A stretch of 12,184 nucleotides of DNA from Ferruginibacter sp. (GTDB taxonomy: Bacteria; Bacteroidota; Bacteroidia; Chitinophagales; Chitinophagaceae), in the NCBI GenBank assembly GCA_025362765.1, contig JANYFI010000640.1:1-12184 (forward strand). Direction: 5' to 3'. The notes beneath the pieces are model-generated. The model saw nothing but the letters and a program-made list of their open reading frames with translations. It did no database searches and was not told the DNA's origin. Of this stretch, positions 1 to 6,258 are shown one piece after another. The position numbers and the translations under genes were made by a program. Numbering within the stretch: the first letter of the stretch is position 1; the number at the start of each line of letters is the position of its first letter.

Positions 1-375
1 GGCCAACTGCATTTCCTTTTTGTAGACCATGCTTGTTTTATCTTTAAAAAGCTGAGATAGATAAATGCTCAATGAGTCCACATTATCCTTAAAACGTTTA
101 CCCCCTTTTTCTCTTAACCCATCAGCACGAAAATCAACATACACGTCAAAAATGGGTATGGATGTGCTGAGCATATTTCCATCTTCGCTGTAAATAGTAC
201 CACGTTCAGCCTCCAGCGGAGTATATTTTAAATGCATGCTATCACCCATTCTGCTCCAAAACTTACCTTCTACCCGCTGAATATAAAACGCCCTGCCTAT
301 TACAACAACACCCAGTGCTATCATCAAAATAAAGCTGAGGTACACCCTCCATAATATATCTTTTTTTATATCCAT
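1..375 (-). CDS. ftsI: FtsI / penicillin-binding protein 3, N-terminal part (cut by window edge)
   Basis: Peptidoglycan transpeptidase of the division septum. Only the first 125 codons are present, and the frame is open at position 1. The visible protein has a short cytoplasmic N-terminus (MDIKKDILWR), one membrane-spanning segment at about residues 11-29, then the start of the periplasmic PBP dimerisation domain with the typical AERGTIYSEDGNML motif (residues 56-69). The transpeptidase domain with its SxxK serine lies outside the window. The ATG at 375 is preceded by a clear Shine-Dalgarno sequence. The frame stays open about 30 codons further upstream but offers no other start. It is the fourth gene of the mraZ-rsmH-ftsL-ftsI series and follows ftsL after a 127-bp gap. 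A related class B PBP is possible, but the gene order makes FtsI/PBP3 by far the best call. Confidence 0.9.
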   Translation of the reverse strand, partial: MDIKKDILWRVYLSFILMIALGVVVIGRAFYIQRVEGKFWSRMGDSMHLKYTPLEAERGTIYSEDGNMLSTSIPIFDVYVDFRADGLREKGGKRFKDNVDSLSIYLSQLFKDKTSMVYKKEMQLA

Positions 376-383
376 TTCGCCTG

Positions 384-390
384 CTCCTTC
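384..390 (-). promoter_or_regulatory. Shine-Dalgarno sequence of ftsI
   Basis: On the minus strand GAAGGAG ends 8 bases before the ATG at 375. It is the only strong ribosome-binding sequence noticed before a gene here. The other genes have A/T-rich leaders, as is usual in Bacteroidota. It fixes the ftsI start. Confidence 0.6.
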
Positions 391-502
391 TTTTCCAAAT
401 AAAGAGGAAATGAGCAGTTTATTTTTTGTATTTACATTGCATCTGATTCATTGTACCGGCAGCCTATTGGATACTGCTGCGGATTTAAGGAACCTAACAC
501 CT

Positions 503-859
503 TTATTTCTGAAGCGATATTACCGCAATACTGTCCAGCAACACTGGTGCAGTAGTTAGTTCTTTCAGCCCCAATGGTTCTACTGCTTTTGCCAATTCAC
601 TTGCCTTACTTCTAAAAATAACTTCGCTTTTAATTGTCTTGTATTCGTACTCCAGTTCTTTAATGTGTTTTTCAGTGGCACCTATCTTCCTGGTAATTTT
701 ATCTTCATAATGGCCATTGTATATATACAGTACCGCCAGTACCGCTAAAAACAAAAAGAAGGGAATATTCTTTACCACCCACTGGTGATTAAAAAATCGC
801 TTCCAGTCTTTTCGGCTGGTAACCTTTTCCGGTATTTTTAGCTCGTCATCCAACTGCAT
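503..859 (-). CDS. ftsL: FtsL-like cell-division protein
   Basis: Small bitopic division protein expected to join FtsB/FtsQ-type partners at the septum. From the ATG at 859 it has 118 residues: a basic cytoplasmic N-terminus (about 1-30), one membrane helix (NIPFFLFLAVLAVLYIY, 31-47), and a periplasmic stretch with heptad-like spacing (about 50-85: YEDKITRKIGATEKHIKEL) ending in a short tail. That layout and its place between rsmH and ftsI identify it; FtsL sequences are poorly conserved. The frame extends upstream to a TTG at 901 (14 more residues, 7 bp from the rsmH stop). I prefer the ATG because TTG starts are uncommon in this phylum and neither start has a good Shine-Dalgarno sequence. 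The gene is transcribed with rsmH. Confidence 0.82.
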   Translation of the reverse strand: MQLDDELKIPEKVTSRKDWKRFFNHQWVVKNIPFFLFLAVLAVLYIYNGHYEDKITRKIGATEKHIKELEYEYKTIKSEVIFRSKASELAKAVEPLGLKELTTAPVLLDSIAVISLQK

Positions 860-908
860 ATTATTTAAAATTCTTACTTCAATAAATCCGATATCATTCA
901 ATCAGCTA

Positions 909-1865
909 TCAGGCGGTTGACTTTCTTTCCGCCACTCTAAGCTTTGCACTTCTTGCTCTTTTATTTTGCTTTGCTTCTGTTACCCCTGGCAGGATAGGTT
1001 TTTTAGTAATGATCAGCAACGGGCTTTCTGGCCTGCCACCATAAATATCATCTGTCTCCGTATCTGAAAAACTACCTGCCTTAAAAAAATTCTTTACCAG
1101 CCTGTCTTCCAGGGAATGAAAAGTAATAATCGCCGCACGGCCACCGGGTTTTAATACGGCAGGAATTTGCTGCAGTAATTCTTTTAACGCTCCTAACTCA
1201 TCGTTTACTTCAATACGCAATGCCTGGAATACCTGCGCAAAATATTTTTGTGGAATTCCTTTCACCACAGATGCCACTGCCTGTTTAAATTCGTTGATGG
1301 TTTTAATGGATGTTATTGCCCTTTGTTGAACGATGGTTTTGGCCAGCGTTTTTGCATTGGTAACTTCACCATAGTGTTCCAGCATTTTATGCAACTGCAG
1401 TTCCGAAAATGTTTTTAATACATCGGCTGCGGTGATCGTTTGCCGCTGGTCCATCCTCATATCAAGTGCCGCATCAAACCGTGTGGAAAAACCCCTGCCC
1501 GCCTCATCAAACTGGTGACTGGAAACACCCAGGTCAGCCAATATTCCATCCACCTTTATTATTTTATGCAGGCGTAAAAACCGTTGCAGGTGCCGGAAAT
1601 TTTGCGGAACAAAAATTACCCGGTTATCGGCCGGTACATTTTTTCGTGCATCATCATCCTGATCAAAAGCTACCAATTTTCCTTTTTCGCCGAGGTGTTG
1701 CAAAATAGCCCGGCTATGACCGCCGCCACCAAAAGTGCAGTCAACATAAATGCCATCCGGCTTTATGGCTAGGCCTTCAACAGATTCTTTCAGCAACACC
1801 GGCACATGATAACCGGCCTCACCGCTTACTGAATCATTTGGCAGTTGTTGATTTTCCTCTTCCAT
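909..1865 (-). CDS. rsmH: 16S rRNA (cytosine-1402-N4)-methyltransferase RsmH (MraW)
   Basis: S-adenosylmethionine-dependent enzyme that N4-methylates C1402 of 16S rRNA in the ribosomal P site. At 318 residues it has full family length. Visible landmarks are HVPVLL (20-25), the SAM-binding loop VDCTFGGGGHSRAIL (41-55), DLGVSSHQFDEAGRGFS (111-127), DMRMD (135-139), the helical insert (about 140-215), ITFHSLEDRLVKNFF (247-261) and the basic tail NKRARSAKLRVAE (301-313). The ATG at 1865 lies 13 bp after the mraZ stop, so the two are cotranscribed. The N-terminus has a short acidic extension (MEEENQQLPNDS) before the conserved part. All key motifs are intact. Confidence 0.97.
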   Translation of the reverse strand: MEEENQQLPNDSVSGEAGYHVPVLLKESVEGLAIKPDGIYVDCTFGGGGHSRAILQHLGEKGKLVAFDQDDDARKNVPADNRVIFVPQNFRHLQRFLRLHKIIKVDGILADLGVSSHQFDEAGRGFSTRFDAALDMRMDQRQTITAADVLKTFSELQLHKMLEHYGEVTNAKTLAKTIVQQRAITSIKTINEFKQAVASVVKGIPQKYFAQVFQALRIEVNDELGALKELLQQIPAVLKPGGRAAIITFHSLEDRLVKNFFKAGSFSDTETDDIYGGRPESPLLIITKKPILPGVTEAKQNKRARSAKLRVAERKSTA

Positions 1866-1878
1866 AGCAACCGGCGTT

Positions 1879-2337
1879 TTAGCTTTCTAATTTTGAACCC
1901 ATTACTTCATTCGCCATTATCTTGAACTCCTCCTGTGAAAAAGATTCAAAGAACTCTTTGTATTTATTCTGATCCCAAATCTCAATTTTGTCCCCAATAA
2001 AAATCAACACGGCATCTTTCACCAGGCCTGCATATTCCATTAAATTTTTTGGAAGTAATAATCTTCCTGCCGAATCAAGTTCTACCTTTGAAGCACCGTT
2101 CAAAAACCTTCTTTTAAAAGCACTCGCCTTTATGTCGAATTCATTGAGCTTACTCACTTTTGCATATAAAATTTCCCAGCTATCCATAGGGTATAAACTC
2201 AGGCAGCTTTCCAATCCCCTGTTAATAACAAACTGTTGGGCACCCTCTTCCGCCAGTTGCTTTTTTAAAGCAGCTGGTACAAGAAACCGACCTTTAGGAT
2301 CGATTGTAACCTCGTATTCGCCAAGAAAACCCGTCAT
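1879..2337 (-). CDS. mraZ: MraZ, transcriptional regulator of the dcw operon
   Basis: DNA-binding regulator of the division and cell-wall operon, 152 residues, the usual length. It has the expected two SpoVT/AbrB-like halves: GEYEVTIDPKGRFLVPAAL (6-24) and KVELDSAGRLLLPKNLMEYAGL (84-105), each with the D-x(1-2)-GR-(F/L)-LxP signature. Family members form ring-shaped oligomers that bind several short repeats upstream of their own gene; matching repeats are seen at 2372-2394. It is first in the operon, 13 bp before rsmH. Transcription comes from the 714-bp gap that also holds the DnaA-box cluster. The ATG at 2337 is well placed, since homologues begin a few residues before GEY. Confidence 0.96.
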   Translation of the reverse strand: MTGFLGEYEVTIDPKGRFLVPAALKKQLAEEGAQQFVINRGLESCLSLYPMDSWEILYAKVSKLNEFDIKASAFKRRFLNGASKVELDSAGRLLLPKNLMEYAGLVKDAVLIFIGDKIEIWDQNKYKEFFESFSQEEFKIMANEVMGSKLES

Positions 2338-2371
2338 TTACAGTTGAATTAAACTTATGATTGAATATTCA

Positions 2372-2397
2372 CACAAAATAACACTTTTTCCCACCTT
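2372..2397 (-). promoter_or_regulatory. Probable MraZ operator (three phased GTG repeats)
   Basis: On the minus strand three GTG triplets occur at exact 10-bp steps (2394-2392, 2384-2382, 2374-2372). In transcription order the repeat units read AAGGTGG, AAAGTGT and TTTGTGT, each followed by a 3-base spacer. This fits the MraZ boxes known from other bacteria, which are short G-rich direct repeats one helical turn apart before mraZ. The last repeat ends 34 bp before the ATG. The pattern is seen directly; that MraZ binds it is inferred. Confidence 0.6.
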
Positions 2398-2417
2398 CTT
2401 ACCTAATAAGAGAAAAA

Positions 2418-2524
2418 GATTTTTATCCACAGCGTTAAAATTAGTCCCAGCCTGCTTATACGTCGAAAAACACCCTTCAAACTGTTAATAAGCGTGTGGA
2501 TTACTGTGGATTTTGTGTGGATTA
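2418..2524. other. Cluster of DnaA-box-like sequences (candidate oriC or DnaA control region)
   Basis: A perfect consensus DnaA box, TTATCCACA, lies at 2423-2431 on the plus strand. Three more 9-mers on the minus strand lie close together: TAATCCACA (2495-2503), AAATCCACA (2505-2513) and TAATCCACA (2516-2524). They are one or two bases from consensus, and their starts are 10 and 11 bp apart, so they face the same side of the helix. A very AT-rich segment follows. DnaA boxes plus an AT-rich unwinding region are the hallmark of a bacterial origin. DnaA control of the dcw operon is the main alternative. There is no dnaA or other replication gene in the window. Confidence 0.45.
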
Positions 2525-2580
2525 CTTTCAAGAAGCAGCTTTTGCTGAAAAAAAATTTCAATGGAATATTCGCTGATTAT

Positions 2581-2650
2581 TTTTTGGCTGTATTTTTTAT
2601 GGAAGAAAAAAAATTTAGAAATTCATAATTTCCAACAACATTTTATTATT
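2581..2650. other. Very AT-rich intergenic stretch (possible unwinding element)
   Basis: Only 13 of these 70 bases are G or C (about 19%); the 130 bases 2531-2660 have 35 (27%). Both values are clearly below the coding regions around them. Long A- and T-runs dominate. It lies directly beside the DnaA-like boxes, where an origin's duplex unwinding element would be expected. Short ori-specific motifs were not identified. Confidence 0.35.
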
Positions 2651-2669
2651 GCCGCCTGATTTTTATCCA

Positions 2670-3051
2670 GCAATAATTACAAAGCCAATCGGTAAATTTT
2701 ACTCAGCTTACGAAAATTTGAAAAAGGATTGTAAGCACCAAACCATTCATTTGATACCAGCAATGTAAAATCCCTGAGAGATAAAACTTACGCTATTATT
2801 GTTTTTGAAGAAGATAATTTTTGTGGTGATGAACCAAATTAAAACAGGAATCTCTTTATCCCTGTTATCTAAAATAAATGGCATGGGCCTGGCTTACACT
2901 GAAAGAATTAAGCGGAGAAAACATTGTGTTAGCCCGACGTTATATGACAGGCTAAGAAGAAATAAAAAAATAATGCCGGCGGATGGATAATTCTGAGCAT
3001 CCTTATTTTGCACAAATGAAAGTAAAATAAAACCTGGGGCAATAAAAATAC
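2670..3051. other. Intergenic DNA, no supported gene
   Basis: The stretch between the AT-rich region and the histidine-kinase stop codon holds no convincing gene, RNA or terminator. A plus-strand frame of 63 codons (2799-2990) begins at TTG, or 53 codons from the ATG at 2829, and resembles nothing known to me. Three short inverted repeats were seen: GCTTAC/GTAAGC (2706-2711 and 2731-2736), AACAGG/CCTGTT (2843-2848 and 2861-2866) and TTAGCC/GGCTAA (2929-2934 and 2950-2955). Their stems are only 6 bp, so they may be chance. Confidence 0.4.
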
Positions 3052-4377
3052 CTACCCTTTTGTCAACGGAAAACTGAGAAAAAAAACTGTTCCTTTCCCA
3101 GGTACACTTTCGGCCTTGATGGTTCCTTTGTGCGCATCTACCATTGTTTTTACATAGCTTAACCCAAGGCCAAACCCCTTTACGTTGTGGAGATTGCCCG
3201 TGTGCGCCCGATAAAATTTTTCAAAGATGCGACTAAGGGTTTCCTTGTTCATACCAATGCCGTTGTCTTCTATTTTTATTTTAAAAACGCTGCCTGTACT
3301 TTGTGTGCTGATTTTTATGCGCAGATTGTCACGGGAATATTTTACGGCATTATCCAGCAGGTTACTTACCAGATTGGTGAAGTGTACATCATCGGCCATC
3401 AGGAAATCATTTGTTGCTGCAAGGTTCACGTCCAGCTTGCCCTTTATTTCTTCCACCTGCAGATAGATGTTATTTAAAGCACTGGTGATTAAATCGTGCG
3501 CATGCAATTTTTTAAGGTTCAGCTGCACTTCCTGTTTATCCAGCAACGCCGCCTGTAGTATGGTTTCTACCTGCTTGTTCATGCGTTTATTTTCCTCCTT
3601 TATGATGCCGGTAAAATAACTCATCTTTTCCCGGTCGTTGATTACCTTTTCATTTTTTAACGCATCAACCGCCAGCGAAATTGTTGCCAGTGGAGTTTTA
3701 AATTCGTGCGTCATATTATTGATAAAATCCGATTTGATTTCACTCAATTTTTTTTGTTTTATCAATGCCCTCACGGTTATAAAAAATGCACACAAAATAA
3801 TGATGGTAAATACGATGGCTCCAATAATAAACCAGGTCATGGATTGCCAGATAAAACTTTTGGCATGCGGTACAATTAAAATCAACAACTCCTCCGGCGA
3901 TATCCCTTCTGATAAACTACCCGACGGAGATTCAAGTGGTAATACTACCGGTTTGTTATTGGCAGAGTCCACGTACAATTTCATGAAGCTATCAGATTGT
4001 ATTTCTTCTCCAATACCCGACGTTGAACTCACCGCAAATTCAAAAGGAATTTTTTGCAGGTTTTGTTTGTCAAATGCCTTTCGGATAATGTCTTTGATTT
4101 CATCCCTGGAATAACGTTGTATAATGGTAGGTTTAAAAATATCCCGCTGCAACCGCTCGCTGGGAAATATAAAACCACCTTTTTTACTCAGCGGAATTAA
4201 ATTCCCTTTTTCCGACATCAAGTCAACCGATGCCTGGTAAGTTGCCATGGCGACATGCTCCCTGAATTTTTGTTCTTCCGAAAGCAGCGATCCTTTTATC
4301 CAAAGTATTTGAAAGAAAATAATGCCCAACAGAGAAAGCAGGATTAAGATAGTAATAACAGGGAAAATTTTCTTCAT
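3052..4377 (-). CDS. Membrane sensor histidine kinase (orphan in this window)
   Basis: Two-component sensor kinase of 441 residues. Helix 1 spans about residues 4-26, a periplasmic sensor region of about 150 residues follows, and helix 2 spans about 181-203. Then come the HisKA dimerisation domain with phospho-acceptor H224 in FINNMTHEFKTPLATIS and the HATPase_c domain: N-box NLVSNLLDNAVKYS (335-348), G1 DNGIGM (371-376), F-box FEKFYR (385-390) and G2 GFGLGL (401-406). All catalytic boxes are intact. The periplasmic part matches no sensor domain I recognise. No response-regulator gene is adjacent: a non-coding gap lies downstream and a divergent yqgE-like gene upstream, so the partner is elsewhere. 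The stimulus is unknown. Confidence 0.9.
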   Translation of the reverse strand: MKKIFPVITILILLSLLGIIFFQILWIKGSLLSEEQKFREHVAMATYQASVDLMSEKGNLIPLSKKGGFIFPSERLQRDIFKPTIIQRYSRDEIKDIIRKAFDKQNLQKIPFEFAVSSTSGIGEEIQSDSFMKLYVDSANNKPVVLPLESPSGSLSEGISPEELLILIVPHAKSFIWQSMTWFIIGAIVFTIIILCAFFITVRALIKQKKLSEIKSDFINNMTHEFKTPLATISLAVDALKNEKVINDREKMSYFTGIIKEENKRMNKQVETILQAALLDKQEVQLNLKKLHAHDLITSALNNIYLQVEEIKGKLDVNLAATNDFLMADDVHFTNLVSNLLDNAVKYSRDNLRIKISTQSTGSVFKIKIEDNGIGMNKETLSRIFEKFYRAHTGNLHNVKGFGLGLSYVKTMVDAHKGTIKAESVPGKGTVFFLSFPLTKG

Positions 4378-4382
4378 GCTTA

Positions 4383-4390
4383 CAAAAGTA
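4383..4390 (-). promoter_or_regulatory. Possible Bacteroidota -7 element just before the kinase start
   Basis: On the minus strand TACTTTTG matches the Bacteroidota -7 consensus TAnnTTTG exactly and lies 5 bp before the kinase ATG. Use of this element would give an almost leaderless mRNA. No TTG-type -33 element was found at the usual distance of about 19 bp, so the match may be chance. Confidence 0.2.
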
Positions 4391-4525
4391 ATTTAGTAAC
4401 AGTCCTTATATCGATTTTGGCGATGCGAAAGGTAAATTTAACGAAGGTTTTAGAACTTACCACATTTCAAAAAATATACAACCGATTCTTTGGGTAAAAC
4501 AAATAAATTGAATTATTTTAGAAAT

Positions 4526-5077
4526 ATGATTTCACCTTCCCCAGGCATACTGTTAATTGCAGACCCTTTTTTAAAAGATCCCAATTTTATGAGGACGGTT
4601 ATTTTCATTTGCGAGCATCAGCAACAGGGCAGTTTTGGATTTGTGTTGAACAAACAATTTGAACAAACGCTGGATGAGTTGATGACGGGTTTCGATGGTT
4701 TTCCCATACCGGTTTTTTATGGAGGACCCGTGCAAATGGATACCATTCATTTTTTACATCAATACCCTGGAGAGGTAACCGGCGGCATGGAAGTAATGAA
4801 AGGCATTTACTGGGGCGGCGATTTTGAAAAATTGTCTGAGATGATAAAAACAAAGCAACTGGATTTTAATAAGGTTCGTTTTTTTATTGGTTACAGTGGC
4901 TGGAGTGACGGTCAGTTAGACAACGAGTTAAAAGAAAAAAGCTGGCTTACAGTTTCAGCTACGCAGCAATTGGTTTTTCATACTCAGCCCGATGATATAT
5001 GGAAAGATAGTTTGAAACATTTGGGTGGCGATTACGAAATGATGATCAACTTTCCAATTGATCCGCTGCTAAATTAA
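4526..5077 (+). CDS. YqgE/AlgH family protein (DUF179)
   Basis: Soluble cytoplasmic protein of the YqgE/AlgH family, whose biochemical function is not established. The name AlgH comes from a proposed role in Pseudomonas alginate regulation. From the ATG at 4526 it has 183 residues, the family's normal length. Conserved landmarks are PGILLIADPFLKDPNFMRTV (6-25), GSFGFVLN (35-42), YGGPV (65-69) and FIGYSGWSDGQLDNELKEKSW (120-140). The frame reaches 12 codons further upstream to a TTG at 4490. The ATG is preferred because homologues begin with MI-(S/A)-P-S-x-G. It is divergent from the kinase gene, and 121 bp separate it from the acyltransferase downstream. No signal peptide or membrane segment is present. 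Confidence 0.92.
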   Translation: MISPSPGILLIADPFLKDPNFMRTVIFICEHQQQGSFGFVLNKQFEQTLDELMTGFDGFPIPVFYGGPVQMDTIHFLHQYPGEVTGGMEVMKGIYWGGDFEKLSEMIKTKQLDFNKVRFFIGYSGWSDGQLDNELKEKSWLTVSATQQLVFHTQPDDIWKDSLKHLGGDYEMMINFPIDPLLN

Positions 5078-5198
5078 AAACTCACTTACCTTCTTTTGCG
5101 ATTTCCCCAGGCTAAACATTGGTGCCGGTAAGGTTTCTTTTCATAAATTTTGACTGTTTTTATTATTCATTATTCATCTTCTTAACTTACCTTAACGA

Positions 5199-6164
5199 AT
5201 GTTTTATCAATTTGTAAAATTGATAGCCAAAATGGCCATTCACTTTTACTGCCGGCACATTACAATTAATACCAAAGAACTACTGAAAAGTAAAGGCCCC
5301 TTGTTACTGGCTGTCAACCATCCCAATTCATTTTTAGATGCCATTATTTTATGTACTTTATTTAAACAGCCGGTGTATTCACTTGCCCGTGGCGACGCCT
5401 TTAAGGGAAAATTAATCAGCTGGATTTTAAGGTCGATTAAAATATTGCCGGTATACAGGATAAGCGAAGGTGTGGAAAATCTGGAGGGAAATTATGCCAC
5501 ATTTTCCGCCTGTACCGAGCTATTCAAAAAAGGCGGCATCGTATTAATTTTCAGCGAAGGAAGGTGTGAAAATGAATGGCATTTACGGCCACTTAAAAAA
5601 GGAACGGCAAGGCTGGCCGTTGCAGCGTGGCAACAAAATATTCCCCTTAAAATTCTGCCGGCAGGTATCAATTATAACAGCTTTAATTTATTTGGTAAAA
5701 ATGTTCAGATTAACATGGGGCCATTCATTGAACTGGACTCAATTCAAAATACTTATACTGACCACGGCCGTTTATTAAATGAAGTAACCGCAGCCATTGA
5801 AAAACAACTACAGTTACTGGTATATGAAATAGATACAACTGACAGAAAAAAAAGAATCGCCACCTTCCACGTTACACAGCCTTTGATAAAAAGACTATTG
5901 CTGTGGCTCCCGGGCGCTACAGGATTTATTTTGCATTGGCCACTTTACAGCTTACTAAAACAACTGATTATAAAAAAAGGCGGTTCCCGGGAACATTTTG
6001 ATTCCATGATGGTGGGTTTACTTTTTGTACTGTATCCCTTTTACCTGTTAAGCGTGGTGCTGATAACAGTGGCATTTGGGGGCAGATACCACGCACTTGC
6101 TGCTATCATAATAATACCATTTTGCGGATGGTGCTATGTACAGCTTAAACAGCAGATAGATTAA
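5199..6164 (+). CDS. Lysophospholipid/glycerol-phosphate acyltransferase (PlsC superfamily)
   Basis: Membrane-associated acyltransferase of 321 residues, probably transferring a fatty acyl chain to a glycerophospholipid or a related lipid acceptor. Block I is NHPNSFLDA (40-48): catalytic H41 and D47 are five residues apart, a form I associate with one branch of the superfamily rather than the classic Hx4D. Block II-like sequence is ARGDAFKG (63-70). Block III is IFSEGRCENEW (117-127), followed by LKKGTARLA (132-140), and block IV-like LPAGINY is at 153-159. About residues 220-240 and 265-315 contain hydrophobic segments, likely C-terminal membrane anchors. The acceptor lipid cannot be told from sequence. 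It is alone on its strand and converges on the GH3 gene across a hairpin. The ATG at 5199 has no Shine-Dalgarno sequence. Confidence 0.85.
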   Translation: MFYQFVKLIAKMAIHFYCRHITINTKELLKSKGPLLLAVNHPNSFLDAIILCTLFKQPVYSLARGDAFKGKLISWILRSIKILPVYRISEGVENLEGNYATFSACTELFKKGGIVLIFSEGRCENEWHLRPLKKGTARLAVAAWQQNIPLKILPAGINYNSFNLFGKNVQINMGPFIELDSIQNTYTDHGRLLNEVTAAIEKQLQLLVYEIDTTDRKKRIATFHVTQPLIKRLLLWLPGATGFILHWPLYSLLKQLIIKKGGSREHFDSMMVGLLFVLYPFYLLSVVLITVAFGGRYHALAAIIIIPFCGWCYVQLKQQID

Positions 6165-6184
6165 TGAATACACTGTCAAAAACA

Positions 6185-6214
6185 GTACTGGCCGGTAATA
6201 CAACCGGCCAGTAC
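6185..6214 (-). terminator. Perfect 12-bp hairpin between convergent genes, probable terminator
   Basis: GTACTGGCCGGT (6185-6196) pairs perfectly with ACCGGCCAGTAC (6203-6214) around the 6-base loop AATACA. It lies between the acyltransferase stop (6164) and the GH3 stop (6259). Reading leftward, the stem is followed by TGTTTTTG, a short T-run suited to ending the glycan operon. Reading rightward it is followed by A-rich DNA without T-run, so rightward termination is less clear. Confidence 0.7.
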
Positions 6215-6258
6215 AAAAGGCAAAAAGGAAAATATTCAGTTTAACTGCATCGTATTTT

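Larger units (their letters stand above)
2418..2669 (+). repeat. 12-bp direct repeat carrying a DnaA-box core
   Basis: GATTTTTATCCA occurs at 2418-2429 and again, identically, at 2658-2669. The first copy continues into the perfect DnaA box, the second into GCAA (7 of 9 box positions). The two copies bracket the phased box cluster and the AT-rich stretch. Confidence 0.5.

Noticed and set aside
1466..1772. Two plus-strand open frames (80 and 62 codons) opposite rsmH
   Set aside because: They lie wholly inside the well-conserved rsmH gene and have no recognisable protein features; shadow frames.
2929..2955. TTAGCC...GGCTAA inverted repeat around CGACGTTATATG, slightly reminiscent of an integron attC site
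   Set aside because: The GTTRRRY/RYYYAAC core sites do not fit, there is no second half-site pair, and no integrase or cassette gene is in the window.
2799..2990. Plus-strand frame of 63 codons in the mraZ-kinase gap
   Set aside because: TTG start (or ATG at 2829), no Shine-Dalgarno sequence, no similarity to any family I know, and basic low-information sequence.
4490..4525. TTG start giving YqgE a 12-residue extension
   Set aside because: The ATG at 4526 matches the usual family N-terminus and TTG starts are uncommon in this phylum.
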